7,418 bases of DNA from an uncultured Saprospirales bacterium. Its GTDB lineage: Bacteria > Bacteroidota > Bacteroidia > Chitinophagales > JADIYW01. The position numbers and the translations under genes are program-made. Position 1 is the stretch's first letter; the number at the start of each line of letters is the position of its first letter. The notes under the pieces are model-generated. The model saw nothing but the letters and a program-made list of their open reading frames with translations, made no database searches and had not been told where the DNA came from. Location: the NCBI GenBank assembly GCA_938008535.1, contig CALLKF010000032.1, positions 1 to 7,418 of the forward strand, written 5' to 3'. This document shows positions 1 through 6,512 of the stretch, in pieces.

Positions 1-177
1 AAATAAAAAATTTCTTTTGTGTAAAATTATTCTCATTGTAAAATTTGAAAAATACTGGATAGTCTGCCATAATTTATAGTTTTAATTGGTTAATAATAAT
101 TTTTTATTACATTAAAAATAAAGATAATTTCTTATAAAACAAATATATGTTGATTTTTTTCACAAAAACAACATGAA

Positions 178-209
178 TGAGTAAACGGTCGTTTTATTGA
201 GTAAACGGT
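178..209. repeat. Pair of 12-bp direct repeats in the left spacer
   Basis: TGAGTAAACGGT occurs at 178-189 and again at 198-209, a 20-bp period, so both copies lie on nearly the same face of the helix. The surrounding 1-264 spacer is otherwise very AT-rich, and I see no gene, RNA or clear promoter in it. The pair could be a protein-binding site for a gene to the left of the window or chance duplication; nothing decides between these. Confidence 0.5.
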
Positions 210-218
210 AAATGCGAT

Positions 219-246
219 GATTTTGGAAGGTTTTATTTCCAAAATC
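219..246 (-). terminator. Hairpin downstream of the esterase gene
   Basis: A perfect 10-bp inverted repeat, GATTTTGGAA (219-228) and TTCCAAAATC (237-246), encloses an 8-nt loop. It begins 18 bp beyond the stop codon of the minus-strand esterase gene, where a transcription terminator is expected. No T-run follows immediately on the minus strand, so it may act as an mRNA 3'-end stabiliser or a weak terminator instead of a classical intrinsic one. Confidence 0.6.
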
Positions 247-264
247 TAAATGGTTATTGCAAGA

Positions 265-1671
265 TTATTCTTTAATAAAACTAGAAGTATAGTTGGTTTC
301 TGCTGTAGTAATCATCAACTGATACCAACCATTTGGTAAATCTGAAACATCTATAGTGTTGTCGTTTGGTAGTGCATTGTATGACTTCATTATTTGTCCA
401 ACGGTGTTGTAAATAATAACAGTTGTGTTGTTTTGCTGTGTAAGTTGTTTATCTAATTGCAAAAATGAAGTACATGGATTTGGGAACAACGTGATTTTTT
501 CTGTCTTTTTGTTTGCAATGGATGTTGTTATTGCATTTAAGTTTCTTGTGGGATTCCAATTGTGATAACCACTGGTACACAAGGAAGCCACATTCCATCG
601 GTAGCGTTTCGTTGGGTTTAATTTCACACCAATAGTTGTATTCGTAGTTTCGAAAAAAGTTACTTTATCGCTATCATCAGCTAACGCAATTTTATATTTT
701 GGTACACCTGCAATCGCATTCCAGTTTAATTGAAAAGAATCTGAAGTAATCTGTGTAGCTACCAAATTCGCTGGTGCATCGCATCTCACAGATTGTGGAA
801 TTTCTTTGGTTTTAAAAAAATTCCAAGCAATAGTATTCATGGAAATATCTTGTGTGGTTTTACCTAATAATCCTAAAAACAGATCATTCGCTCCAGGCCA
901 AACATGTCCTCCATTAATTACTTTATAAAACACTTGGTCAACTGCTTCGCTACAATTCTGATAGGTATAACGCACCACTCTTGTACCATCATTTCGTAAA
1001 TCTGGTAACGTGTCTATGTTTGCTAATACGTTACAATTATTTTTTATTTGCCAAAAATGTTTTATCGAATCGATGCCAGGAAAGTTTCCAGGAAATCCTG
1101 CGTAAGGTGTTATTGGATCGGACAAACCATTGAAAGCTGCCATGTTTATTGGTCGAGCAGGCACACAGCTACTTAAATTATCAAACACCATACTGGCAAC
1201 ATTTGGTGCAATTGCTGCAATGCGATTGGTGGCATCACATGCCATTTTGTAACTCATAAATCCACCAGCAGAATAACCCATGGAATATACTTTTTTCAAA
1301 TCTGCGTTATACAACACAGCTGCTCTATCCATTAAATCACCTAAAAAACCAACATCATCTACTGTAGAAGTAACAAAGAAAAAAGTACCTGAATTCCAAC
1401 GCAAGTCCACTCCTTCTGGATAAATTACGATACATCTTGCAGTGTCAGCAGTCTTATTGAATTGCGTGTAATCCATTTCAAATTGTGCCGTAGTTAAAAA
1501 ACCATGCATGTTTATGACTACTGGTAAATTTTCCGAAGCATTATAATTTCTTGGTAAATAGACTATGTATTTCCTGTTTTTATTTTGCCATTTTATTGTA
1601 TAATTTTTTTGCGAAAAAACAGGTTGCGCAATAATTAAAAATACAAATAAAATAAAATAAAAGTGCTTCAT
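265..1671 (-). CDS. Secreted CE1/PHB-depolymerase-type esterase with Fn3 domain and T9SS sorting tail
   Basis: This 468-residue protein is a modular secreted esterase. Residues 1-21 are a signal peptide (MKHFYF, hydrophobic core, VFSQ). Residues about 25-290 form an alpha/beta-hydrolase of the LpqC / polyhydroxybutyrate depolymerase / feruloyl-esterase-like group. The visible triad is Ser134 in the nucleophile elbow GYSAGG, Asp185 in NGLSDP, and His256 in GGHVWPG; His56 in NMHGF is the usual oxyanion-side motif. Residues about 297-380 look like a fibronectin type III domain (CDAPANL start, aromatic strands). Residues about 393-468 form a type A Por sorting domain (LFPNP, then YNTVGQIM, then LPNGWYQL, ending SSFIKE), so the protein should be exported by Sec and then by the type IX system to the surface or medium. 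The substrate (aryl ester, acetylated or feruloylated polysaccharide, or polyester) cannot be told from sequence. It lies 46 bp downstream of the peptidase gene and may be co-transcribed with it. Confidence 0.88.
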   Translation of the reverse strand: MKHFYFILFVFLIIAQPVFSQKNYTIKWQNKNRKYIVYLPRNYNASENLPVVINMHGFLTTAQFEMDYTQFNKTADTARCIVIYPEGVDLRWNSGTFFFVTSTVDDVGFLGDLMDRAAVLYNADLKKVYSMGYSAGGFMSYKMACDATNRIAAIAPNVASMVFDNLSSCVPARPINMAAFNGLSDPITPYAGFPGNFPGIDSIKHFWQIKNNCNVLANIDTLPDLRNDGTRVVRYTYQNCSEAVDQVFYKVINGGHVWPGANDLFLGLLGKTTQDISMNTIAWNFFKTKEIPQSVRCDAPANLVATQITSDSFQLNWNAIAGVPKYKIALADDSDKVTFFETTNTTIGVKLNPTKRYRWNVASLCTSGYHNWNPTRNLNAITTSIANKKTEKITLFPNPCTSFLQLDKQLTQQNNTTVIIYNTVGQIMKSYNALPNDNTIDVSDLPNGWYQLMITTAETNYTSSFIKE

Positions 1672-1704
1672 AGTAGTGGTTTATAATTTTATTAAACCTA
1701 AAAA

Positions 1705-1724
1705 AGAATAAGAATGTTTATTCT
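1705..1724 (-). terminator. Weak AT-rich hairpin with T-run between peptidase and esterase genes
   Basis: AGAATAA (1705-1711) and TTATTCT (1718-1724) can pair around a 6-nt loop. On the minus strand the stem is followed directly by six T residues, the layout of an intrinsic terminator. The arm at 1718-1724 includes the TAA stop of the peptidase gene. The stem has a single G-C pair, so it is probably leaky, and read-through into the esterase gene is plausible. Confidence 0.3.
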
Positions 1725-3832
1725 AAACCTGCATTTTTGATGTACGGTTCAACTTTCATATCGTGTCCAATTAAATCTTTAAATGCTTTGTTTAAATCAA
1801 CGCTGTTTCCAACTGATAAAATGTATTTTCTGAAACGATCGCAATTTGCTCTTGTAAGTCCACCATTTGCTTTCATCCAATCATAAACATTATAATCTAA
1901 GGTTTTGCTCCAAGTGTAAGCATAGTACGCTGCAGCGTAGCCACCAGACCAAATATGTGCGAAATACGGTGTGTGGTAGCGTGTTGGTACTTCATTCAAC
2001 AATAAACCATATTTCTGAAGTGCCTCTTTTTCAAATTCTAACGTTGGTTTAAAATCTGCTGGATTTTCCACTGTGTGCCAAGCTAAATCTAAGGTTGCTG
2101 CTGCTAATAATTCAGTTACATCATAACCTTTGTTAAATGTTTCTGCTTTTAAAATCTTATCTACTAATTCTTGTGGAATTACTTGTTTTGTTTTATAATG
2201 AATCGCATAATTTTTTAAGATAGCTGGTTCTAAAGCTGCATGTTCATTAATTTGAGATGGAAATTCTACATAATCATTCGGTACGGCTGTTCCAGAAATA
2301 CTAGTATATTTTTGGCTAGCAAATAATCCGTGTAAGGTATGTCCAAATTCATGGAACATAGTAGTAACATCATCAAAGCTAATTAATGATGGATTTCCAT
2401 CAACAGGTTTTGCATAATTAAATACATTGTAAATTACTGGTTTTTGTTTTAACACATACGATTGTTGCACAAAGTTATCCATCCAAGCACCACCACTTTT
2501 ATTATCACGCGTATAAAAATCTAAATAATAAATGGCAATTGATTTTCCTGTTTTATCAAACACTTCATAAGCAATTACATCTGGATGATACACTGGTAAA
2601 TCTTTACGTACTTTAAATGTTAAACCATACATTACTTTTGCTGCATAAAAAACACCTTTTTCTAAAACAGTGGTAACTTCAAAGTATGGCTTTATCTGAC
2701 TTTCATCTAAATCGTATTTTGCTTTTCGCACTTGTTCAGAATAGTAATTCCAATCCCAAGGTTCTAGTTTAAAGCCACCTTTTTGCTTATCAATTATATC
2801 TTGAATATCTTTTGCTTCTGCATTTGCTTTTGCAACTGCAGGTTTTGCGATTTGAGCTAATAAATCCAAGGCACGTTCTGGATTTTTTGCCATTTGATCT
2901 TGCATACTCCAAGCTGCATAACTTTTTTTGCCCATAATTTGCGCTTTTTCCAAACGCAAACGAATAATTTTTTCTAAAATAGCACGTGTATCACCACTAT
3001 CATTTTTCTCGGCACGAATCCAAGATGCTTTAAATATTTTTTCTCTGGTTGCTCTGTTGTTCAAATATTGTAACAATGGATGTTGTGTGTAATTCAATAA
3101 TCCAATCATATATTTTCCATCGTGTCCAGCTTCTGTTGCTTTTACTTTAGCAGCTGCAATATCTGCATCGCTTAAACCATCTAATTCTTTTACATCATCA
3201 AATAACACGGCGCCATTTTTACGAGCTATCAATAAAGTATTACCAAATTCAGTATCTAAACTTGCGAGTTCCTGATTAACTTTTTTTAGTTTTTCTTTTT
3301 TCTCATCTGATAAATTGGCACCAGCTAATTCAAAATATTGTAAATAATACTCAGTTAATCTTTTGTCTTCACCTTTTAAAGAATCTAATTTTATAGATTT
3401 AATACGTTTGTAAATTTTAGAATTCAATAAAATTTTATCATTGTGTGCTGAAAGTTTTGGTGCAAATTCTTCTTCAATTGCTTGTAATGTTGGATTTGTG
3501 TTCGCACTAGTTAGTTTAAAAAAAATACTTCTCACTCTAGTTAAATCTTGTCCGCATAATTCTAAAGCCAGCACGGTATTTTGAAATGTTGGTTTACTTT
3601 TATTGTTGGCGATTTTTTCAATTTCTGCTTCATTTAATTTCAATGCATATTCAAATGCTGGTTTAAAATGTTCATCTTTAATTAAATCAAAGCGTGGTGC
3701 CTGATATTGAAGTGTACTCTTTTTTAATAATGGATTGGTTTGTTTGATTGATTTGTCTTGCGCTTGTAGCGAAAAAACCGAAGCGACCATAATCATTAAA
3801 CTTGCAATTTTTGTTTTGTTGAATAAATACAT
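1718..3832 (-). CDS. dcp: Secreted M3-family zinc metallopeptidase, peptidyl-dipeptidase Dcp type
   Basis: This 704-residue zinc peptidase is close to the usual Dcp length (about 680) plus a signal peptide. Residues 1-25 are a signal sequence (KTKIASLMIMVASVFSLQAQ), so it probably acts in the periplasm, releasing dipeptides from the C-termini of oligopeptides. After the leader, NPLLKKSTLQYQAPRFDLIK matches the typical Dcp start. The zinc site is HEFGH at 494-498 (His494, His498, catalytic Glu495). The third ligand is Glu523 in VEFPSQ, 29 residues after His494, as in the thimet oligopeptidase family. A conserved segment GGYAAAYYAYTWS lies at about 630-642 and supplies the substrate-binding tyrosines of the family. 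There is no T9SS tail. The ORF is intact. M3A relatives such as oligopeptidase A are usually cytosolic; the signal peptide argues for Dcp. It is first in the minus-strand pair with the esterase. Confidence 0.93.
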   Translation of the reverse strand: MYLFNKTKIASLMIMVASVFSLQAQDKSIKQTNPLLKKSTLQYQAPRFDLIKDEHFKPAFEYALKLNEAEIEKIANNKSKPTFQNTVLALELCGQDLTRVRSIFFKLTSANTNPTLQAIEEEFAPKLSAHNDKILLNSKIYKRIKSIKLDSLKGEDKRLTEYYLQYFELAGANLSDEKKEKLKKVNQELASLDTEFGNTLLIARKNGAVLFDDVKELDGLSDADIAAAKVKATEAGHDGKYMIGLLNYTQHPLLQYLNNRATREKIFKASWIRAEKNDSGDTRAILEKIIRLRLEKAQIMGKKSYAAWSMQDQMAKNPERALDLLAQIAKPAVAKANAEAKDIQDIIDKQKGGFKLEPWDWNYYSEQVRKAKYDLDESQIKPYFEVTTVLEKGVFYAAKVMYGLTFKVRKDLPVYHPDVIAYEVFDKTGKSIAIYYLDFYTRDNKSGGAWMDNFVQQSYVLKQKPVIYNVFNYAKPVDGNPSLISFDDVTTMFHEFGHTLHGLFASQKYTSISGTAVPNDYVEFPSQINEHAALEPAILKNYAIHYKTKQVIPQELVDKILKAETFNKGYDVTELLAAATLDLAWHTVENPADFKPTLEFEKEALQKYGLLLNEVPTRYHTPYFAHIWSGGYAAAYYAYTWSKTLDYNVYDWMKANGGLTRANCDRFRKYILSVGNSVDLNKAFKDLIGHDMKVEPYIKNAGLE

Positions 3833-3853
3833 AAAGATTAAAATTTTCGATGG

Positions 3854-3861
3854 TAAATATA
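3854..3861 (-). promoter_or_regulatory. Possible -7 element for the peptidase gene
   Basis: Read on the minus strand this is TATATTTA, one base from the Bacteroidota -7 consensus TAnnTTTG, and it lies 21 bp before the peptidase start codon. I could not find a well-spaced -33 TTTG, so this is only a candidate. Confidence 0.25.
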
Positions 3862-3924
3862 AGCGTATTTAGAGAAATTAACTGATAATTAGTAGCAGAT
3901 AGTTTTTTAATCTTACATCAAGTG

Positions 3925-4170
3925 GTGATGGTTTCCACACAAATAGTGATAGTTTCAGCACAAATGATGATGCTTATGTTAAAAATATAGATGGCGTCCG
4001 CATAAATGAAGATGGCGTCCGCACAAATGAAGATGGCGTCCGCACAAATGAAGATGGCTTCCGCACAAATGATGATGGCTTCCGCACAAATGATGGTGGC
4101 TTCCGCACAAATGGTGATGGCGTCCGCACAAATGATGATGGCGTCCGCACAAATGAAGATGGCTTCCTCC
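3925..4170. repeat. 21-bp tandem array A, about 11.5 units
   Basis: Units start every 21 bp from 3925. The core ATGGCGTCCGCACAAATG is best preserved between 3988 and 4155. Units at 3925-3987 are degenerate and the unit from 4156 breaks off near 4168. Differences concentrate in the first three bases of the unit and at one G/T position (GCGTCC versus GCTTCC). No spacers separate the units. In the plus frame from 4006 the unit reads as the heptapeptide MKMASAQ and the G/T change is silent; on the minus strand other frames read as ICADAIF-like or FVRTPSS-like heptads. Expression is unproven. Confidence 0.9.
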
Positions 4171-4220
4171 GTAGTATATTTTGCATTAGTTCCAACAGAT
4201 GAACAACTTAATAAGGTCAA

Positions 4221-4325
4221 AAACAGATTAGCAAGCCCGGAAAACAAGTTAGCAAGCATACAAAAGCACTCCTTTTAGCCAAAAAACAGCTTAGCAAGAG
4301 CAAATTTCAGGTTAGCTCTGCCATT
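4221..4325. repeat. Degenerate 21-bp array B
   Basis: Five 21-bp units can be laid out from 4221. The octamer TTAGCAAG falls at 4228, 4249 and 4291, and TTAGCTCT at 4312, all in register; only the unit at 4263-4283 has lost the motif. A further diverged copy may precede it at about 4201-4215, shifted by one base. The sequence is unrelated to array A or C, but the period is the same. On the minus strand the units read as LANLFSG/LANLFLT/LAKLFFG-like heptads. Confidence 0.65.
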
Positions 4326-4349
4326 GAAGCTATTATATTATAAAAAATC

Positions 4350-4538
4350 TGCTACACTGAGCGTGCGAAAGACTTCAACGAGGTCGCGGACTGCTTCACT
4401 GAGGTCGCGAAATGCTTCAACGAGCTCGCGAAATGCTTCAACGAGCTCGCGGACTGCTTCAACGAGGTCGCGGACTGCTTCAGCGAGGTCGCGGACAGCT
4501 TCACTGAGGTCGCGGACGACTTCAAGGAACTTATGGTC
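4350..4538. repeat. GC-rich 21-bp tandem array C, about 9 units
   Basis: Units start at 4350, 4371, 4392, 4413, 4434, 4455, 4476, 4497 and 4518, the first and last degenerate. The core is TTCAACGAGGTCGCGGAC, with alternatives GAGCTC for GAGGTC and CGAAA for CGGAC. The array is much richer in G+C and CpG than its surroundings. Read on the minus strand it gives EAVRDLV-type heptads with hydrophobic residues at a/d spacing, a regular coiled-coil pattern; this lies in a 129-codon open frame (4338-4727) whose non-repeat part resembles nothing known. Confidence 0.9.
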
Positions 4539-4635
4539 TAAAACAGCCCTATTCCAAAGAAAATCGCTGAATGAGCGGAAAGCATCAACGCTGTTGCTAA
4601 GGATGGATGTTGGGTTTTTAATATAGAAGCAGCGG

Positions 4636-4670
4636 AAAACCTCGAAGGTTTTTAAAACCATCGAGGTTTT
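4636..4670. terminator. Strong palindromic hairpin, possible bidirectional terminator
   Basis: AAAACCTCGA (4636-4645) pairs perfectly with TCGAGGTTTT (4661-4670). After one A-A mismatch, four further pairs (4647-4650 with 4656-4659) extend the stem to a 5-nt loop. The A-run before and T-run after the stem make it look like an intrinsic terminator on either strand. It stands between the repeat arrays and the recombinase and would insulate the latter from leftward or rightward transcription. Confidence 0.6.
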
Positions 4671-4715
4671 GACGGACAAGCAGAGAAAAAAATATTTTTC
4701 ATTTTTTATGGAAAT

Positions 4716-4726
4716 TGAGTAACTCA
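4716..4726. promoter_or_regulatory. Short palindrome upstream of the recombinase gene
   Basis: TGAGT and ACTCA are inverted around a single A, 25 bp before the recombinase start codon, with TATCTTAA (4729-4736) just downstream as a poor -7 candidate. The position suits an operator, but an 11-bp palindrome can arise by chance, and it does not match a LexA site I recognise. Confidence 0.25.
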
Positions 4727-4751
4727 TGTATCTTAATAGTAAACGATAAGC

Positions 4752-5801
4752 ATGTCAACAGTGATTGAATGGAAAGCAAAAATAGTAAACTACAAAAATG
4801 AGCAGCGGATTGCCGTTTATTTTGAAAAACGTAAGGATTTAATAGAACGCATTAAAAAACTGCCAGGCGCAAGATGGAGTTATGCGTTAGGTGCGTGGCA
4901 CCTTCCCTTTTCGGAAGCAAACCTACAACGGTTTAAGTTAGAAAATGCTGTGTTAAGTGCGGATAAAATTAAAAAAGCAGAAGATTTTAGCCGATGGTTA
5001 AAATCAAAACGATATAGCGACAATACAATAAAAACGTATACGGAAGCATTAAAATCATTTTTATTGTTTTACAACACTAAGCCAATTGAAGAAATAACGA
5101 ACAACGATATTATAATTTACAACAATGATTTTATTTTAAAAAACAAACTGTCGGCATCGTATCAAAACCAGATTGTGAATGCGGTGAAATTATTTTTCAG
5201 AACGATTGAAAACAAAGTGATGAATGAAGAACTGATACACCGACCAAAAGGAGAAAAGAAATTGCCGAATGTACTAAGCAAGGAAGAAGTAAAGCAAATA
5301 CTGGAAAGCATTAATAATATAAAGCATAAATCAATGTTGTCTCTTATTTATGCTTGTGGTTTAAGAAGAAGCGAACTATTAAATTTAAAGATTAACCAAT
5401 TAGACTCTAAAAGAAATCTGTTACTCATAAAACAATCTAAAGGAAAAAAAGACAGAATAATACCATTGTCAGATAAAATACTAAAAATGCTACGCGAATA
5501 TTACAAGGTTCATAAACCCAAAGAGTTTCTCTTCGAAGGACAATCAGGAGGTATGTATAGTGAGAAAAGTTTATCAAGTGTACTTCAAAGAGCGTTAGAA
5601 AATACTAAAATAAATAAACCTGTAAGTTTGCATTGGCTGAGACATAGCTTTGCCACACATTTACTGGAAGCAGGAACAGACTTAAGATATATTCAGGAAC
5701 TTTTAGGACATAGCAGCAGTAAAACAACAGAAATTTACACTCATGTAAGCACTAAAAATATTCAGAATATAAAAAGTCCGTTTGATGATTTGGATATCTA
5801 A
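4752..5801 (+). CDS. Tyrosine recombinase, integron-integrase-like (Xer/IntI superfamily)
   Basis: This 349-residue site-specific recombinase has a complete active site: Arg205 (GLRRSE), Lys230 (SKGKKDR), His294 and Arg297 (HWLRHSFA), His320 (LLGHSS) and nucleophile Tyr329 (EIYTHV). Residues about 76-160 are the SAM-like core-binding domain, and about 172-340 the catalytic domain. The tail NIKSPFDDL resembles the SPLD ending of integron integrases such as IntI1 more than the XerC/XerD ends. Lys230 to His294 spans 64 residues, similar to XerD, so the extra IntI segment between these positions is absent. Residues 1-75 are an additional N-terminal domain with a W42-x6-W49-x2-P52 motif that I cannot assign firmly. 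The ATG at 4752 keeps this domain. It is followed on the same strand by an attI-like site and two cassette-like genes. A generic XerC/D-type or phage integrase is the alternative. Confidence 0.87.
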   Translation: MSTVIEWKAKIVNYKNEQRIAVYFEKRKDLIERIKKLPGARWSYALGAWHLPFSEANLQRFKLENAVLSADKIKKAEDFSRWLKSKRYSDNTIKTYTEALKSFLLFYNTKPIEEITNNDIIIYNNDFILKNKLSASYQNQIVNAVKLFFRTIENKVMNEELIHRPKGEKKLPNVLSKEEVKQILESINNIKHKSMLSLIYACGLRRSELLNLKINQLDSKRNLLLIKQSKGKKDRIIPLSDKILKMLREYYKVHKPKEFLFEGQSGGMYSEKSLSSVLQRALENTKINKPVSLHWLRHSFATHLLEAGTDLRYIQELLGHSSSKTTEIYTHVSTKNIQNIKSPFDDLDI

Positions 5802-5824
5802 TAATATAAATCTATATTTGAATA

Positions 5825-5891
5825 AAGGATGCAAAATGCAGACATATACAACCCAAAAAGGCTGTATAAGGATGCAAAATGCAGGCATATA
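5825..5891. repeat. Two 24-bp direct repeats upstream of the first cassette
   Basis: Copies at 5825-5848 and 5868-5891 differ at a single base (A/G at 5842/5885) and are 43 bp apart. Each contains AAGGATGCAAAATGCAG, itself with an ATGCA-AA-ATGCA repeat, and ends in CATATA. Between them TATACAACC (5845-5853) and GGCTGTATA (5860-5868) form an imperfect 9-bp inverted repeat. Classical attI sites carry paired direct repeats bound by the integrase in this position. Confidence 0.85.
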
Positions 5892-5905
5892 AACAAGTTG
5901 TGTGT
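5825..5905 (+). other. attI-like recombination site
   Basis: The two direct repeats end six bases before GTTGTGTGT (5897-5905), the same 9-mer that forms the R' box of the attC-like site downstream. By analogy with integrons, exchange would fall after the G at 5897. It begins 24 bp after the recombinase stop codon. The core differs from the canonical GTTRRRY at the fifth position, so a standard integron search could miss it. This is inferred from layout; no L-box is obvious. Confidence 0.5.
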
Positions 5906-6512
5906 TAGTTACTGAAACACTCGCGCGAAGCTGAAAACGCAATAGAGTAAGCAAAACAAAAAACAATTTATTTTATGAAAAAACTTTTGACTGTATTCAT
6001 TGCAATCTTGACAATTTGTATTGCAACAACATCATGTAAAAAAGACGAAACAAAGAAAACAACACAAGTGACAATTAACGTGAAAAATGGTGCTGGAGTT
6101 GCACAATCTGGACTTAGTGTTTACATGTATTCTAAAACTGTATTTACAACACAAGGAAACGACCCATTTTTTGCTGGAAAAACAGCGACAACTGGAAGCG
6201 ACGGAAATGCAGTCTTTAATATTGTAAATCCTGACGACGTACTTTGGACATCTTCAAATACTTCAGAAGAATTGTATTTTGGAATTGTGTACACACTTAG
6301 TGGCACAAACAAAGAAAAACATACAGTTGTGACAGTTAGTGAAGGCGATACTAAAAGTGCGAGCTTAGTTGCGAATTAAAAAACCAACACACAACAAAAA
6401 ATTGGCAACAGTTGTGGTGGAACTGATAAATTAAGTTCTATACATTTATTTTAAAATAGTGAACAGCGACGGTTTGTGCAAAACATGCACAACCGTCGCC
6501 AATTTTCAACCG
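5898..6512 (+). mobile_element. Gene cassette 1 (lipoprotein gene plus attC-like site)
   Basis: If exchange occurs between G and TT of the GTTGTGTGT boxes at 5897 and 6512, this is one 615-bp cassette. It has a 77-bp leader, one gene on the recombinase strand, and a 134-bp attC-like site that begins 7 bp after the stop codon. The leader shows no recognisable TAnnTTTG promoter, in line with cassettes that rely on an external promoter. Confidence 0.55.
5975..6379 (+). CDS. Small secreted lipoprotein with a predicted beta-sandwich domain
   Basis: This 134-residue protein starts with a clear lipoprotein signal: MKKLLTVFIAILTICIATTSC, with the lipidated cysteine at position 21. The next residues, KKDE, resemble the lysine-acidic export signals that send Bacteroidota lipoproteins to the cell surface. 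From about residue 31 the pattern TQVTINVKNGAGVAQSGLSVYMYS, then a TTGSDGNAVFNI strand, resembles Ig-like/prealbumin-like modules such as carboxypeptidase regulatory-like domains, which usually bind or present rather than catalyse. I recognise no enzyme motif and no specific family. The start is set by the signal peptide and follows an A/T-rich leader. It is the only gene of the first cassette-like unit. Its function is unknown. Confidence 0.8.
   Translation: MKKLLTVFIAILTICIATTSCKKDETKKTTQVTINVKNGAGVAQSGLSVYMYSKTVFTTQGNDPFFAGKTATTGSDGNAVFNIVNPDDVLWTSSNTSEELYFGIVYTLSGTNKEKHTVVTVSEGDTKSASLVAN

Larger units (their letters stand above)
3833..4751. other. Gene-free interval dominated by 21-bp periodic DNA
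   Basis: Between the peptidase and the recombinase, 919 bp hold no gene I can support. Several reading frames are open on both strands (113 and 129 residues on minus, 90 and 100 on plus). These are by-products of tandem repeats whose 21-bp unit is a multiple of three and lacks stops in most frames, and no frame resembles a known protein. The interval contains three repeat arrays (3925-4170, 4221-4325, 4350-4538), a hairpin (4636-4670) and a short palindrome (4716-4726). The part at 4539-4635 shows nothing recognisable. Confidence 0.6.

Noticed and set aside
1867..2052. Small plus-strand ORF inside the peptidase gene
   Set aside because: Lies fully opposite a well-supported metallopeptidase reading frame and has no recognisable features.
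3918..4259. Minus-strand 113-residue protein with ICADAIF repeats (and the overlapping 73-residue frame)
   Set aside because: Several frames are open at once because the repeat unit is a multiple of three and stop-free; no leader, family match or expression signal supports a gene.
3925..4538. CRISPR array
   Set aside because: Units are 21 bp, directly abutting, with no unique spacers, and no cas gene is present.
3925..4538. Iteron-type replication origin
   Set aside because: 21 bp fits iteron length, but there is no Rep gene, no clear DnaA box, and the flanking dcp and esterase genes point to chromosome.
4324..4626. Plus-strand 100-residue Ser/Arg-rich protein
   Set aside because: It is the other-strand reading of array C with no recognisable domain or start context.
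5703..5966. Minus-strand 87-residue ORF over the recombinase end and the attI-like region
   Set aside because: Overlaps the conserved recombinase active-site end and the direct repeats, with no recognisable domain.
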